From contig CASIAB010000002.1 in the NCBI GenBank assembly GCA_949372635.1, positions 186,001-250,000 on the forward strand: 64,000 bases of DNA, read 5' to 3'. This document shows, piece after piece, positions 1 through 10,764 of the stretch; positions within the stretch are counted from its first letter, which is position 1, and each line of letters begins with the position of its first letter. Source of the DNA: an uncultured Pseudomonadales bacterium. GTDB lineage: Bacteria > Pseudomonadota > Gammaproteobacteria > Pseudomonadales > Pseudohongiellaceae. The notes under the pieces were generated by a model. That model made no database searches. It was not told the DNA's origin and was given only the letters and a program-made list of their open reading frames with translations. A program made the translations under genes and the position numbers.

Positions 1-60
1 AGCTTCCGCTATGGCATCTGATATTGGCTTTGCTATTGCTGCTTCAGCAGATTTTTTCAT
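1..60 (-). CDS. 5' end of an unidentified gene cut by the window edge
   Basis: An ATG at 60 on the minus strand opens a frame that runs off the left edge (MKKSAEAAIAKPISDAIAEA). A GGAG ribosome-binding motif lies about 10 bases upstream, which supports a real start. The Ala-rich visible residues are too few to assign a family. It could also be a chance frame; only the sequence to the left would tell. Confidence 0.35.
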   Translation of the reverse strand, partial: MKKSAEAAIAKPISDAIAEA

Positions 61-667
61 TCGCTTATAACTCCAGCTAATGTGCGATTTCTAAGTAGGA
101 CTAGTTCCGGTTTATTCTTGTTTTACTACCTGCCCAGTAAATTATCGGAGAAGAACCACGTTTGAGACGATCAGACCACCAATTCTAAACAGGCTTACTA
201 CTTCAAAAAGCTAATAATTTAGCTACTTCTATTGAGCGCAACATATAGTGTACTACGACCAAAGTCAAACAATATATAGTGCTTTCAAATGCTTACAGAT
301 GCTATTCCGACCCCGAAAATACATGATATATCTGACCCCTTGCTCCTGTGCCACTGCATTCGCAGCCCATTAAAGTTAATGATTTCTTACACTTAGCCCC
401 AGGATGCAATGTCTGAATTCATCATAATAAGGATCATCTGTTCTATAAATAAGGACACCCAATTAAATTATTAATTATTCAAAATAAGCTATCGACACGA
501 CGAATTGTCAATGAAATTGAAATTTCACCAGCAGCGTAGCGAGATTGTTAGGAATTCGAGTTACTGAACAAAAATCAGCGAGACCAAAAGCAGCTTTCCC
601 GCTATGAAAGACATCGAGGATGAACTAATAGGTTTTCGTGAATGCAATTATAAAGGAGAGTTAATAG
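61..667. other. Intergenic region beside the transposase, no gene seen
   Basis: No convincing reading frame is visible on either strand in these roughly 600 AT-rich bases. It holds the putative promoter and RBS of the edge gene on the left and the 3' flank of the Y1 transposase on the right. An imperfect inverted stretch (GGGAGGA near 691 with TCCCCCT about ten bases on) lies just inside the transposase 3' end and might be part of a REP-like or element-end hairpin, but I cannot define element boundaries. Confidence 0.4.
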
Positions 668-1765
668 CTAAGTACTGCCGTATAACAATCGGGAGGAATT
701 TATCCCCCTAATCCATTTGCGCGGATGTTTTAAACTCACCCCTGACTTGATCCTGCTTTCATGAAAATGAATGAGTGCCAATTCGGAACCCGCCGCCACT
801 GAATAGTGGCGATGAAACATTGTGACACTCTTGAGCCAAGATTCTGCACTTATTCCCAGTTCATTTAACAATCTGTTCTTATCATTCAGGGTGTCGGTAA
901 TTCGATGCGCTAAATACTCTTCTGAATGCAGCGCTTTGCAAGTGACCTCTAACAGATCGAAGTAGCTTTGTGGCGTGATGGACAATCCCTTCTCGGCTAC
1001 CCCATCCATTTCAGACATAATCCGAAGCTTCGCCTGCTTGCCTCCAGACTGGCGGCCTACGAGGTGCTTGGTAGTGCGTCGTTTAAGCAGCCGATGCTGG
1101 CGATAGCTTCTATTTTCGACTTTCTTAGCGTGATAAATTAGCCGCTCTTGAATCGACGTGAAGTCGCTATTTTCAAGAGAGTCTGTTATCCCCGCTCGAA
1201 TAGGGTTTAAATCCACATAAGCCATGCAGGTAACAAGTGCTTTCTCATCGAGAAGAGCCTGACTCTTGAACCGCCCTTCCCAGAAACGCCCGCTGCATTC
1301 ATCTTCTCGATTAGCTTGCCGTGCCACAATCTCGTTTACGCAGCGCATGAACCAACTAATATCCATTAGTCGTTCGCGCCATAGGCTGATCTGCTGTTGC
1401 AGGCGCTTCTGCGCCGCCTTGCTCGATTTGTTTTTCTGCAAAGTTGCTATTAAAGCTGCGTTGCGAGGAAAGAGTGCTGTCCAGCGCTTGACCACCTCGG
1501 CGTCATCCCATTCTCCAGCCTGCTGCTCATTGACGAACAGTACGAGGTGATAGTGATCACTCATGATGGCATAGGCACAGATGTCGATCGAAAACTGTGC
1601 AGCTAGCGCCTTAATTCGAGACACCAACCACTGCTTGCGATGATCGAAATTCTTACCAGTAACTGGGTCGTCACCGCATAGATAGGCGCGGCGAACACAG
1701 CGTGAGATACAATGGTAGTAGGGCGTGTCTTGAAGCGACACTTGTCGGTATCTGGCTTGGGTCAT
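668..1765 (-). mobile_element. Y1 (IS200/RAYT-like) single-strand transposase
   Basis: 365 aa. The N-terminal half matches the Y1_Tnp/HUH fold: an early YYHC segment, then the metal-binding HxH in MSDHYHLVLF at about residues 68-77, where family members usually read MPNHYHLLL. The middle holds the family signature GRFWEGRFKSQ followed by MAYVDLNPIRAGI. Such enzymes cut and join single-stranded DNA through a catalytic tyrosine. The C-terminal 150 residues are basic and less recognisable, making it longer than minimal IS200 TnpA and like the long stand-alone transposases of marine gammaproteobacteria. It appears intact. No target duplication is expected for this class, and I could not define the element ends. 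It lies between an unknown gene and a ROK kinase, with no partner gene. Confidence 0.9.
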
Positions 1766-1953
1766 CGAACTTTTCTATCTAACTCTGGTCATTTTGATTG
1801 CTGTGTCCAGTCAGAACGCCTCGAGATTTATGCCAAGAAAAAATGCAAACGGACCGCAGATTCTAGAGGGTTTGTAGTACTATGCAAGGCGAAATTAAAA
1901 ACTGCTAAAGTAGCAGTGACACAAAAAGCAACAGAAGTTCATTGAGGTAGTAA

Positions 1954-2868
1954 ATGAGAATTGGAGTCGACCTAGGTGGGACAAAGATTGAAGGCATATT
2001 GCTCTCACCTGACGGTAGCGTAGCCGATAAGATTCGTGTGAATACGCCTGTGCAAAAGTATCTCGAGACTGTTGATGCACTATGCGCTGTGATCGAGCAG
2101 CTGCAGCAACTGTCTTCATCGAAGAAGTGTTCTGTTGGAATTGGAACTCCTGGCGCCTTATCTCCTTCGAATGAACACGGCTTCGAACTAATGAAGAACT
2201 GTAATTCGATTTGCCTCAATGGCGAACCATTGAAGATCGATATTGAAGACCGTCTTGGCTATGCCACGCGTGTCGAGAACGATGCGAATTGCTTTGTCCT
2301 TTCAGAAGCCTGCTACGGTGCGGCGATGTCCGCCAAAACAGTATTTGGGGTAATTCTAGGCACGGGAACCGGCGGCGGCATCGTCATAGACAGGCAACTC
2401 CACAGAGGCCGGAACCGAATCGCCGGTGAATGGGGACATAACTGCATTCCAAGTTCTGTTCGCGACCTAATCACCCAGGACAGGCAATGCTACTGCGGCA
2501 GAACGAACTGCAACGAGACCGTTCTTTCTGGACGGGGCTTGAAACAGACCCATTTCGAAAGATCCGGAACCGAGCTGGAAGCTTCGGAAATAGCGAGCTT
2601 GGCAACTAGCGGAGATGTTAAATCCAGCGAAACTATTCAGATCTACTGCGAGCAGTTGGCCCGTTGCCTCTCTACGGTGGCGAATCTTATGGACCCAGAT
2701 ATGATTGTCTTAGGAGGTGGTCTATCGAATATTTCGCAGCTGTATGCGCAGGTTCCAAGCCTCATGGATAAGCATGTATTCACAGATAACATGCTTACCA
2801 AGCTCGCAGCACCGATGTTCGGCGATGCAAGCGGTGCTATTGGTGCCGCCTGCTTGTGGCCACAGTAG
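1954..2868 (+). CDS. ROK-family sugar kinase (fructokinase/N-acetylglucosamine kinase type)
   Basis: 304 aa, the normal length for a ROK kinase that phosphorylates a hexose with ATP in the cytoplasm. The N-terminal phosphate-binding loop is DLGGTK at residues 6-11. The second ATP-site glycine motif is GVILGTGTGGGIV at about 133-145. The ROK zinc site is clear: a His in EWGHN followed by CYCGRTNCNETVLSGRG, where three cysteines and the histidine bind zinc. The pattern is closest to Mak/NagK-like members, but the sugar cannot be fixed from sequence. A GAGG motif lies 6 bases before the ATG. The gene stands alone, convergent with purA, and shares a bidirectional terminator with it. Confidence 0.9.
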   Translation: MRIGVDLGGTKIEGILLSPDGSVADKIRVNTPVQKYLETVDALCAVIEQLQQLSSSKKCSVGIGTPGALSPSNEHGFELMKNCNSICLNGEPLKIDIEDRLGYATRVENDANCFVLSEACYGAAMSAKTVFGVILGTGTGGGIVIDRQLHRGRNRIAGEWGHNCIPSSVRDLITQDRQCYCGRTNCNETVLSGRGLKQTHFERSGTELEASEIASLATSGDVKSSETIQIYCEQLARCLSTVANLMDPDMIVLGGGLSNISQLYAQVPSLMDKHVFTDNMLTKLAAPMFGDASGAIGAACLWPQ

Positions 2869-2873
2869 TGAAG

Positions 2874-2913
2874 TTAAGCACAGAGCGAAAGTTTAGTTAC
2901 ACTCTGTGCTTAA
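2874..2913. terminator. Bidirectional hairpin between ROK kinase and purA
   Basis: A perfect 12-bp inverted repeat, TTAAGCACAGAG (2874-2885) and CTCTGTGCTTAA (2902-2913), encloses a 16-base loop. It fills the gap between two convergent stop codons. The T/A-rich ends give weak U-tracts in both directions, so it probably ends both transcripts. Confidence 0.7.
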
Positions 2914-4215
<1,302 letters not shown>

Positions 4216-4243
4216 CTACTCAATATCTTATTCAAAACAAATA

Positions 4244-5437
4244 CTACGCTAAGCTTTCGACTATCCACTGACCATCAACCATGTGTAGTTGCCGATCGCA
4301 ATTTAGATCTTCCAATTCCTGCTCCGCTAGTTCGCTCTCCAGCAGATTAGTAATTACAATCTCGCCACTGGCGCGCAGTTCAGCTATCGCGCTCAGTAAG
4401 TTAGCATCATTTCCAAATGGTGCGATGATCACTGTCTTTTGAACAAACGTTTTACTGCTCAGTCTAGCGATAGTCTTTAGATCGCTGTCAAAACCTGACG
4501 CCGGCCGCGCGCGACCAAAGACTTCACCGATGTGGTCATAACGACCGCCTTTTGCTACCGCTCTGCCGTAGTCCGGCGTATACGCAGCGAATACGATGCC
4601 CGTATGATATTCATAACCACGCAGTTCGCATAGGTCGAAACAGAGGGTCATCTCGGGATGACGTTCCTTGACTCCTTCCACTATCAATACCAGTTCGAGC
4701 AGTTCTTTCTTTACTGAATTGGGCGCATATTCGAAAACTGTTATGGCCTCTTTTAGTATTGCCTCGTCACCACTCAGCCGCGTTAGCTGCTTCAACATGG
4801 AATGCAATGTTGCATCTTTCACGGCAGCATCCAAGACGAAGTCGATTTCGTCATAAGCTTTGCGCTGTACGGCATCGAATAAAGTTGATTCGATATTCGC
4901 ATCTATCGCGGCTTCTTTGACAAGCGCACGAAAGATACCAACGTGCCCTAACACGACAGATATTTTTTCAATTTCTGCCGCATTCAAGGTGGCATACATA
5001 AGACAAATTAGTTCTATGTCACAGTCCACACCGGCGTGACCGTACATCTCGGCACCGATACGAATGGGTACTCGCGAGGCAAGCAGACCCCGTGGCTTTG
5101 TATGCAAAACATTGTCTGCGTAGCACAAACGCACCGGACCTTCCCTGTTCATACAGTGTGCGTCGATACGCGCAGCCTGCGGAGTAATGTCAGCACGGAT
5201 GCCCATCATGCGTCCGCTGAGCTGGTCGGTAATCTTGAACGTGTGCAGTTCCAAATCATGTGAAGAGCCGACTAGTAGCGAATCTAGATACTCGATGAGC
5301 GGAGTGATAACTAGCTGATAGCCCCAGGACTCATAGAGATCCAGAAGCTGACGACGCAAGTATTCTAACTTGCTCGCCTCTAGGGGGAGAATTTCTTCGA
5401 CACCATCGGGAAGTAACCAGCGTTTTGGAGAAGTCAT
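4244..5437 (-). CDS. hisZ: ATP phosphoribosyltransferase regulatory subunit
   Basis: 397 aa histidyl-tRNA-synthetase-like protein without the anticodon-binding extension. HisZ pairs with short-form HisG to control the first step of histidine synthesis. The frame shows the class II core: LPDGVEEILP near the start, ADITPQAARIDAH as motif 2 region, and YHTGIVFAAYTPDYG plus GGRYD in the late core. Its position between the DUF2065 gene and purA matches the usual HisZ locus and supports HisZ rather than HisS. The hisG partner is not in this window. Transcription is leftward, probably together with purA. Confidence 0.95.
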   Translation of the reverse strand: MTSPKRWLLPDGVEEILPLEASKLEYLRRQLLDLYESWGYQLVITPLIEYLDSLLVGSSHDLELHTFKITDQLSGRMMGIRADITPQAARIDAHCMNREGPVRLCYADNVLHTKPRGLLASRVPIRIGAEMYGHAGVDCDIELICLMYATLNAAEIEKISVVLGHVGIFRALVKEAAIDANIESTLFDAVQRKAYDEIDFVLDAAVKDATLHSMLKQLTRLSGDEAILKEAITVFEYAPNSVKKELLELVLIVEGVKERHPEMTLCFDLCELRGYEYHTGIVFAAYTPDYGRAVAKGGRYDHIGEVFGRARPASGFDSDLKTIARLSSKTFVQKTVIIAPFGNDANLLSAIAELRASGEIVITNLLESELAEQELEDLNCDRQLHMVDGQWIVESLA

Positions 5438-5493
5438 TTTTATTTATTTTTCACTTTTCAGACTTTGAAATTTATTTGTAAACTTACGACGAT

Positions 5494-5679
5494 TTAATTA
5501 ATCATCAACAGCAGGACCGTTCCGGCCAGCATGCTTCCTAAACCAATAATTCGCATGGTGTTGTCGTCTATCTGATCCAAAACGAGCAACATCTTTCGCC
5601 ACCTACCCGGACTGATGAAGGGAATAATTCCCTCTATTACAAGCATCAGACAAAATGCAACAGCCAGCTCGTGCAACAT
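5494..5679 (-). CDS. DUF2065 (YjeT-like) small membrane protein
   Basis: 61 aa with two hydrophobic segments (about residues 3-20 and 44-60) separated by a short basic loop, FISPGRWRKML. This matches the DUF2065 family, which nearly always lies between hflC and hisZ in gammaproteobacteria, as here. Its function is unknown; the position beside HflKC suggests a link with membrane-protein quality control, but that is inference. A strong terminator separates it from hflC, so it may be transcribed with hisZ-purA. Confidence 0.85.
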   Translation of the reverse strand: MLHELAVAFCLMLVIEGIIPFISPGRWRKMLLVLDQIDDNTMRIIGLGSMLAGTVLLLMIN

Positions 5680-5726
5680 AGTCTCGCCTCTTCTTGTAAG
5701 CCACTAGCTTACAGCTATGCGCGCAG

Positions 5727-5767
5727 AAAAAAGTAAACCTGAATCGCTGAACGCGATTCAGGTTTAC
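5727..5767 (-). terminator. Rho-independent terminator after hflC
   Basis: Perfect 15-bp inverted repeat (5733-5747 with 5753-5767) around a 5-base loop. Read on the minus strand it is followed by six T. It lies 49 bases past the hflC stop, so it should end the hfq-hflX-hflK-hflC transcript before DUF2065. Confidence 0.88.
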
Positions 5768-5815
5768 GGTTGTTAACTTATCTGGTTTTCAAAAAGCTTA
5801 TTGATTAGCTAGTGC

Positions 5816-6682
5816 TTACCGCGAGATCCCGCTCTTCAGATACTTGAAGTAGTCGCTGTCTGGATCGAGCAAGAGAACGTCACCTTTCGAGCTGAACGTC
5901 TCTCTATATGAATTCAGACTGCGGGTAAACGCATAGAACTCTGGGTCTTTGCTGTAGGCATCAGCATAAATTGCCGTTGCTGTTGCGTCACCCTCTCCGC
6001 GCAGTTGCTCGGCATCTCTGTAAGCCTCTGCACGAAAAATTGTCGCCTGACGATCAGCGTCGGCACGAATACCAATCGCAAGCTCTTCACCGAAAGAACG
6101 TAACTCCTGCGCCTCTCTGTTTCGCTCGGTGATCATACGCTCATATACAGAAGAGCGTACGTCTTCGGGTAGATCGATACGCTTCACGCGTACGTCGATG
6201 ATCTCGATACCTAGGTCCGCCGCCGTAGTCTCATTGAGATCGGCTGTAAGAGCGAGCATCATCTGATCCCTCTCCCCAGCGACAACTTCTGCAAGAGTGC
6301 GGTCACCAATCTGGTCACGCAGACCGTCGTTGATACGTTCTGCGAGCAGGCTACCGGCTGTAGTCGTGTTGCCGCGTGTAGAGATGTAGAACTGGCCCAC
6401 GTCGACTATGCGCCACTTCGCGTAAGAATCGACTTCCAGCGCCTTCTGCTCCAGCGTCAGGTAGCGACGCCGAGGCGCGTCTTCAGTCAAGATCCGCGCG
6501 TCAAATTTACGCACATTATTAACCCAAGGAATTTTCACATGCAGACCTGGGTCGATGGAATCTTGAACCAATTCACCAAATTGCAGCATCACTGCGCGTT
6601 CTGTTTCCTTAATTACGAAAAGAGAATTGCTAGCTATTATGACGACTAGAAAAATAAGACCTACCGCTATAAAATTTTTCAT
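5816..6682 (-). CDS. hflC: HflC, SPFH-domain modulator of FtsH
   Basis: 288 aa. A single N-terminal membrane anchor (about residues 4-22) is followed by an SPFH/prohibitin domain beginning VIKETERAVMLQFG and a coiled-coil tail rich in Ala/Arg/Glu. With HflK it forms the periplasmic cage around the FtsH protease and tunes membrane-protein turnover. Its start codon overlaps the last base of hflK, which indicates translational coupling. Length and features are normal. It is the last gene before the strong terminator. Confidence 0.97.
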   Translation of the reverse strand: MKNFIAVGLIFLVVIIASNSLFVIKETERAVMLQFGELVQDSIDPGLHVKIPWVNNVRKFDARILTEDAPRRRYLTLEQKALEVDSYAKWRIVDVGQFYISTRGNTTTAGSLLAERINDGLRDQIGDRTLAEVVAGERDQMMLALTADLNETTAADLGIEIIDVRVKRIDLPEDVRSSVYERMITERNREAQELRSFGEELAIGIRADADRQATIFRAEAYRDAEQLRGEGDATATAIYADAYSKDPEFYAFTRSLNSYRETFSSKGDVLLLDPDSDYFKYLKSGISR

Positions 6683-7896
6683 TATCGATTTCCCCTTCCC
6701 GTAGTAGGTAGTCGCGAACGATCTACACTGTTTGTACTATTTGATCCCGGTAAAAATGGCGACAACTGGTCTGCCAAATTTCTGAGGTCTGTCGTAGTAT
6801 TATTCGAATTGATGCTTGAATTGCTCTGCTCCATAAGCTTGTCTAATGGCAGGAACAACATATTGTTACCACCTTCGACATCTACCATGATCTTGCTACT
6901 CGCCGTCATCACGTCTTCGATCGAATCGATATAGAGTCGCTGTCGAGTCACCTCAGGAGACTTCAAGTATTCCGTTAACAACTGGTCAAAACGAGACGCA
7001 TCACCCGTGGCTTCAGCCACGACTTCTGCGCTGTAAGCGTTTGCCGCTTCGATTCGCCGCTGTGCTTCACCGCGAGCCTCAGGAATAATCTGATTCGAAT
7101 ATTGCTGGGCCTGGTTCTGCACACGTTGCTCGTCTTCTCTGGCGCGGATCACGTCATCAAAGGCAGGACGAACAGCATCAGGTGGCTGAGCATCGACCAC
7201 GTTAACCTGGCTTACAAAGATACCGGTATTGTAGACATTCATATAATCCTGCAGACGCTCCTGCACATCGGCGGCCATTCGATCACGACCCGTGGTCAGA
7301 ATTTGATCCATGAAGTTGCCACCAACTACGTGACGAATTGCAGATTCGGAAGCGTTATCCAAACTGAGCTCTGGGTCCTGCACCGCGATCACATACTTCA
7401 CTGGATCCTGAATCAGATACTGCACGGTGACTGCGATGTCGATGATGTTCTCATCGGTAGTCAGCATCGCGCGATTTTCATAGGTCTTCGCGTTTAACTC
7501 GGAAACGTTAACCAAGCTAACTTCATCAACGACCGGTGGATTCCAGTGCAAACCCGGCTGAACTGTCAAATCCATCACCCTACCGAAGCGCAAGACGACG
7601 CCACGTTCGGCTTCGTCCACGATATAGAAACCCATGAATCCCCATATGACAGCTAGCACGGCTACTAGTCCTGCAATCAGACCCGCGGACAAACCTCCAC
7701 CGCCACTTGACGAAGAACCAGTGGAACTAGAACCACCGCCGCCCCCGCCGAACAGGCTATTGAATTTTTTGGTCAGCTTGCGCACAACCTCATCGATATC
7801 AGGGGGCCCCTGGTCGCCGCCCTTACGACCGCCACCCCAAGGGTCTTTGTCTTTGTCGTTTCCATTTCCGTTATTTCCAGGTTCGTTCCAAGCCAT
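6682..7896 (-). CDS. hflK: HflK, SPFH-domain modulator of FtsH
   Basis: 404 aa from the ATG at 7896. This start gives the family-typical MAWNEPGNNG and has a GGAG motif 6 bases before it; an upstream in-frame ATG at 7908 overlaps that RBS and is less likely. The N-terminus is Gly/Ser-rich with long glycine runs, then one membrane segment (about residues 73-95) and an SPFH domain starting DEAERGVVLRFG. The C-terminus is Asn/Ser-rich. It forms the HflKC complex with the downstream gene. There is a 100-base gap after hflX. Confidence 0.97.
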   Translation of the reverse strand: MAWNEPGNNGNGNDKDKDPWGGGRKGGDQGPPDIDEVVRKLTKKFNSLFGGGGGGSSSTGSSSSGGGGLSAGLIAGLVAVLAVIWGFMGFYIVDEAERGVVLRFGRVMDLTVQPGLHWNPPVVDEVSLVNVSELNAKTYENRAMLTTDENIIDIAVTVQYLIQDPVKYVIAVQDPELSLDNASESAIRHVVGGNFMDQILTTGRDRMAADVQERLQDYMNVYNTGIFVSQVNVVDAQPPDAVRPAFDDVIRAREDEQRVQNQAQQYSNQIIPEARGEAQRRIEAANAYSAEVVAEATGDASRFDQLLTEYLKSPEVTRQRLYIDSIEDVMTASSKIMVDVEGGNNMLFLPLDKLMEQSNSSINSNNTTTDLRNLADQLSPFLPGSNSTNSVDRSRLPTTGRGNR

Positions 7897-7996
7897 TGGC
7901 TTCTCCATAACATTCTAAACACTTAGAAAGTCGATTTTAGCTAATAATCGTTCATTTACACAGCAATTTGCACTTTCAAAAGGCTATTCGATGCGA

Positions 7997-9334
7997 TCAA
8001 GCGGTTGGTCCCTTAATCTCGACAGCCAAATTAATCTGCTCCTGCACTGCAATAGTGTGACTTATAACTTCTGTACCGCTTTGTTTGAGAATACGATCGA
8101 GGTCTGTGCGCGGCAATTTGACCCGCAACTCATAGAAACCTTTCTCGTCTATATGCTCTTCCTCGATGAATCCGCTATCGTAAAGCTGACTGCGAAGCTT
8201 CGTCTCGCTCGGCGAGACTCTCAGGATCTCGACAGCCATATTACCAGCAAGCAGTTCACTCATAGCACCCTGCAATAGATCCATGCCGGCGCCAGTCTTT
8301 GCGGACACCCAGACCTTTATAATCTTACCTTTCTCATTCCGTTGAATGTGTGGCTCGACGCCTGAAAGCAGGTCGATCTTATTGAACACCAGCAGCTGCG
8401 GCACGGACTTTGCGCCTATTTCGGCCAAGACCTTATCGACTTCAAAAATGTGGCCTGGATGAAATTCATTCGCCGTGTCCACGACATGAATAAGCAGATC
8501 TGCTTGTGCGGTCTCCTCAAGCGTAGCACGAAAAGCCTCAACCAGTTGATGCGGCAGATGGCTGATGAAACCTACCGTATCGGCGATGACCACCGGTCCA
8601 TAGTTCTTCAGGGGAATACGGCGTAGCGTCGAATCCAACGTGGCAAACAGTTGGTCCGCGGCGTAAGTATGCGCTTGGGCCATCTTATTAAATAGTGAGG
8701 ACTTACCGGCATTGGTGTAGCCAACTAGAGATATCGTTGCTACCTCCGAACGACGCCTAGAGCGGCGCCCTTGGTCGCGCTGCCCACGCACCTTCTCTAA
8801 GCCCTTGTTGATAGCCTTGATTCGCTGCCCAATCATACGCTGGTCGAGTTCTAACTGCTTCTCACCCGCGCCACGCATGCCGATGCCACCCTTCTGCCTA
8901 TCCAGGTGAGTCCATCCACGTTTCAAGCGTGTGCTCAGGTGTTGCAACTGCGCCAACTCTACCTGCAGCTTACCTTCATGGCTGCGCGCGCGTTGCGCGA
9001 AAATATCCAGGATCAGCCCAGTACGGTCAAGCACGCGACACTTGAGTTCGGCCTCCAGGTTACGTTCCTGACTCGGAGAAAGTGTGTGATTGAACAGAAC
9101 TAGCCCTGCTTTATGGGCGAGCACGGCGGCTCGGATCTCTTCAAGCTTGCCTGATCCGATAAAAAGGTTTGGTGATGGAGCCTTTCTAGAGCCTACGATA
9201 AAGTCCACCGGCTGGGCGCCGGCGGAGATTGCCAATTCTTCAAATTCGGCTGGGTCCTCCCGGTCACTTTCTGAATCTATAATGAGGTGAACGAGGATGG
9301 AGATTTCGCCGGAATCGGGCCTGTCAAAAAACAA
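7997..9334 (-). CDS. hflX: HflX ribosome-associated GTPase
   Basis: 445 aa. The N-terminal HflX domain contains the family motif NLEAELKCRVLDRTGLIL and the glycine-rich GGIGMRGAGEKQLELD linker. The G domain has G1 GYTNAGKSS (about 207), G3 DTVGF and G4 NKID. HflX splits stalled or heat-damaged 70S ribosomes. It lies 22 bp after hfq, in the standard hfq-hflX-hflK order. The MFFDRPDSGE start resembles the usual N-terminus. Confidence 0.97.
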   Translation of the reverse strand: MFFDRPDSGEISILVHLIIDSESDREDPAEFEELAISAGAQPVDFIVGSRKAPSPNLFIGSGKLEEIRAAVLAHKAGLVLFNHTLSPSQERNLEAELKCRVLDRTGLILDIFAQRARSHEGKLQVELAQLQHLSTRLKRGWTHLDRQKGGIGMRGAGEKQLELDQRMIGQRIKAINKGLEKVRGQRDQGRRSRRRSEVATISLVGYTNAGKSSLFNKMAQAHTYAADQLFATLDSTLRRIPLKNYGPVVIADTVGFISHLPHQLVEAFRATLEETAQADLLIHVVDTANEFHPGHIFEVDKVLAEIGAKSVPQLLVFNKIDLLSGVEPHIQRNEKGKIIKVWVSAKTGAGMDLLQGAMSELLAGNMAVEILRVSPSETKLRSQLYDSGFIEEEHIDEKGFYELRVKLPRTDLDRILKQSGTEVISHTIAVQEQINLAVEIKGPTA

Positions 9335-9356
9335 TCAATTTCCTCACTGAGAAATG

Positions 9357-9638
9357 CTAAACCGCGTTACCCGGCTCAGCAGCATCATCTTCGACTTCTT
9401 CAGCTACTTCGCCTGAATTCTGCATGGGCACTTTTACCATGCGCGCGGGTACGACTGTTGAAATCGCGTGCTTGTAGACCATCTGGCTAACAGCGTTCTT
9501 AAGCAAAATCACAAATTGGTCAAATGACTCGATCTGACCCTGCAACTTAATCCCGCTAACCAAGTAAATGGACACAGGGATTCGCTCCTTGCGAAGCACG
9601 TTCAAAAATGGATCTTGTAATGTATGTCCTTTAGACAT
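9357..9638 (-). CDS. hfq: RNA chaperone Hfq
   Basis: 93 aa. The Sm1 motif runs through [20 protein letters not shown] and continues to [11 protein letters not shown]; the Sm2 motif is [10 protein letters not shown]. The acidic, disordered tail ends in [14 protein letters not shown]. It pairs small RNAs with target mRNAs as a hexamer. A good AGGGG ribosome-binding site precedes the ATG. The 133-base gap before it (after miaA) may hold its own promoter. Confidence 0.98.
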   Translation of the reverse strand: MSKGHTLQDPFLNVLRKERIPVSIYLVSGIKLQGQIESFDQFVILLKNAVSQMVYKHAISTVVPARMVKVPMQNSGEVAEEVEDDAAEPGNAV

Positions 9639-9771
9639 TATTTATTCCCCTTACGGTCGACAATCATTAAAACTGAGTTTTTACCGTCTCAAAATCGAGT
9701 CCGGCGGAACCAGTTTAAAATCTGTGGACCTTCCTATAAAAAATTAACGACCCCTATACCTTGCATACTAT

Positions 9772-10722
9772 TTATATAGAGATGGTATCCATGTATTTCA
9801 AGACATGTCGTACCGATTGAGTGGAAGAATTACTCAAACTTTGCAGGCCTGGCCAACTACGAAGCCAAGTAAACTGACGCTTAGCGAGTTGCCTGGTGGC
9901 AATAATACTCTTTTCTACCATACCATCGTAATCAATGTCGCCATCCAGATACTGCCAGACCTGCCTATATCCTACTGATTTTATTGAAGGAAGCAGATAA
10001 TTAAGATCACCTCGAGAGCGTAAAGCCTGCACCTCGTTGACCAAGCCCTCATTGAGCATCTGTCTGAAACGCGCATCTATTTGCCCGTGTAATACGCCGC
10101 GATCTTCTGGTTGGATCGCGAAGAAATGTAAATTGTATGGGAGGAGGGCCTGTTGCTGCGCCTGCATCTCGGCGTGAAAGCGAGTCATTGTCTTGCCTGA
10201 GACTCTATATACCTCCAATGCTCGTTGTATTCTTTGCGGATCGTTAGGATGAATCCTGGCAGCTGAATCCGGATCGACTGCCGCAAGCCGCTGATGTACT
10301 GCCTCCCAGCCCTCTTCCTTTGCCAAATTCTCGATCTCAGCACGTATTGCTGGATCGGCATGAGGCATGTTTGCGAGGCCGTCTCGCAAGACGCGAAAAT
10401 ACAACATCGTGCCGCCAACAAGTAGCGGGGTGTCGCCAGCGTCTAGTATCTCGTCGATTTCCCTATAAGCATCCGCCCTGAATTGAGAGGCCGAATACGG
10501 CACAGCTGGATCGATAAAATCGATCAAGCGATGGGGCGCGATATCTAAAACCCCTTTCTGAGGTTTACCTGTGCCGATATCCATCTGCCGATAGATTTGC
10601 GCCGAATCCACGCTGACGATCTGAAACGGATGCTGCTGCACCAGGTCGACGGCGAGGGAAGTTTTGCCCGATGCGGTCGGGCCCATCAGGCAGATCACGT
10701 TAGGTTTGGAGGAGGAGTTCAT
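9772..10722 (-). CDS. miaA: tRNA dimethylallyltransferase
   Basis: 316 aa. It adds a dimethylallyl group to A37 of tRNAs that read UNN codons. The P-loop GPTASGKTSLA is at residues 14-24; SVDSAQIYRQMDIGTGKP and the conserved HRLIDFIDP follow; GGTMLYFRVLRDGL is also diagnostic. It lies between mutL (42 bp) and hfq as in most gammaproteobacteria. No defect is visible. Confidence 0.97.
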   Translation of the reverse strand: MNSSSKPNVICLMGPTASGKTSLAVDLVQQHPFQIVSVDSAQIYRQMDIGTGKPQKGVLDIAPHRLIDFIDPAVPYSASQFRADAYREIDEILDAGDTPLLVGGTMLYFRVLRDGLANMPHADPAIRAEIENLAKEEGWEAVHQRLAAVDPDSAARIHPNDPQRIQRALEVYRVSGKTMTRFHAEMQAQQQALLPYNLHFFAIQPEDRGVLHGQIDARFRQMLNEGLVNEVQALRSRGDLNYLLPSIKSVGYRQVWQYLDGDIDYDGMVEKSIIATRQLAKRQFTWLRSWPGLQSLSNSSTQSVRHVLKYMDTISI

Positions 10723-10764
10723 AGTGGAGATTGTACGCGACTAGAAAAAAGTTCGTTCTCGATC

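Noticed and set aside
668..1765. Possible CRISPR- or toxin-linked role for the first gene
   Set aside because: The HxH and GRFWEGRFKSQ motifs are those of Y1 transposases; no repeats or partner genes are present.
7102..7497. 131-codon plus-strand frame within hflK
   Set aside because: Shadow of hflK; no start signals.
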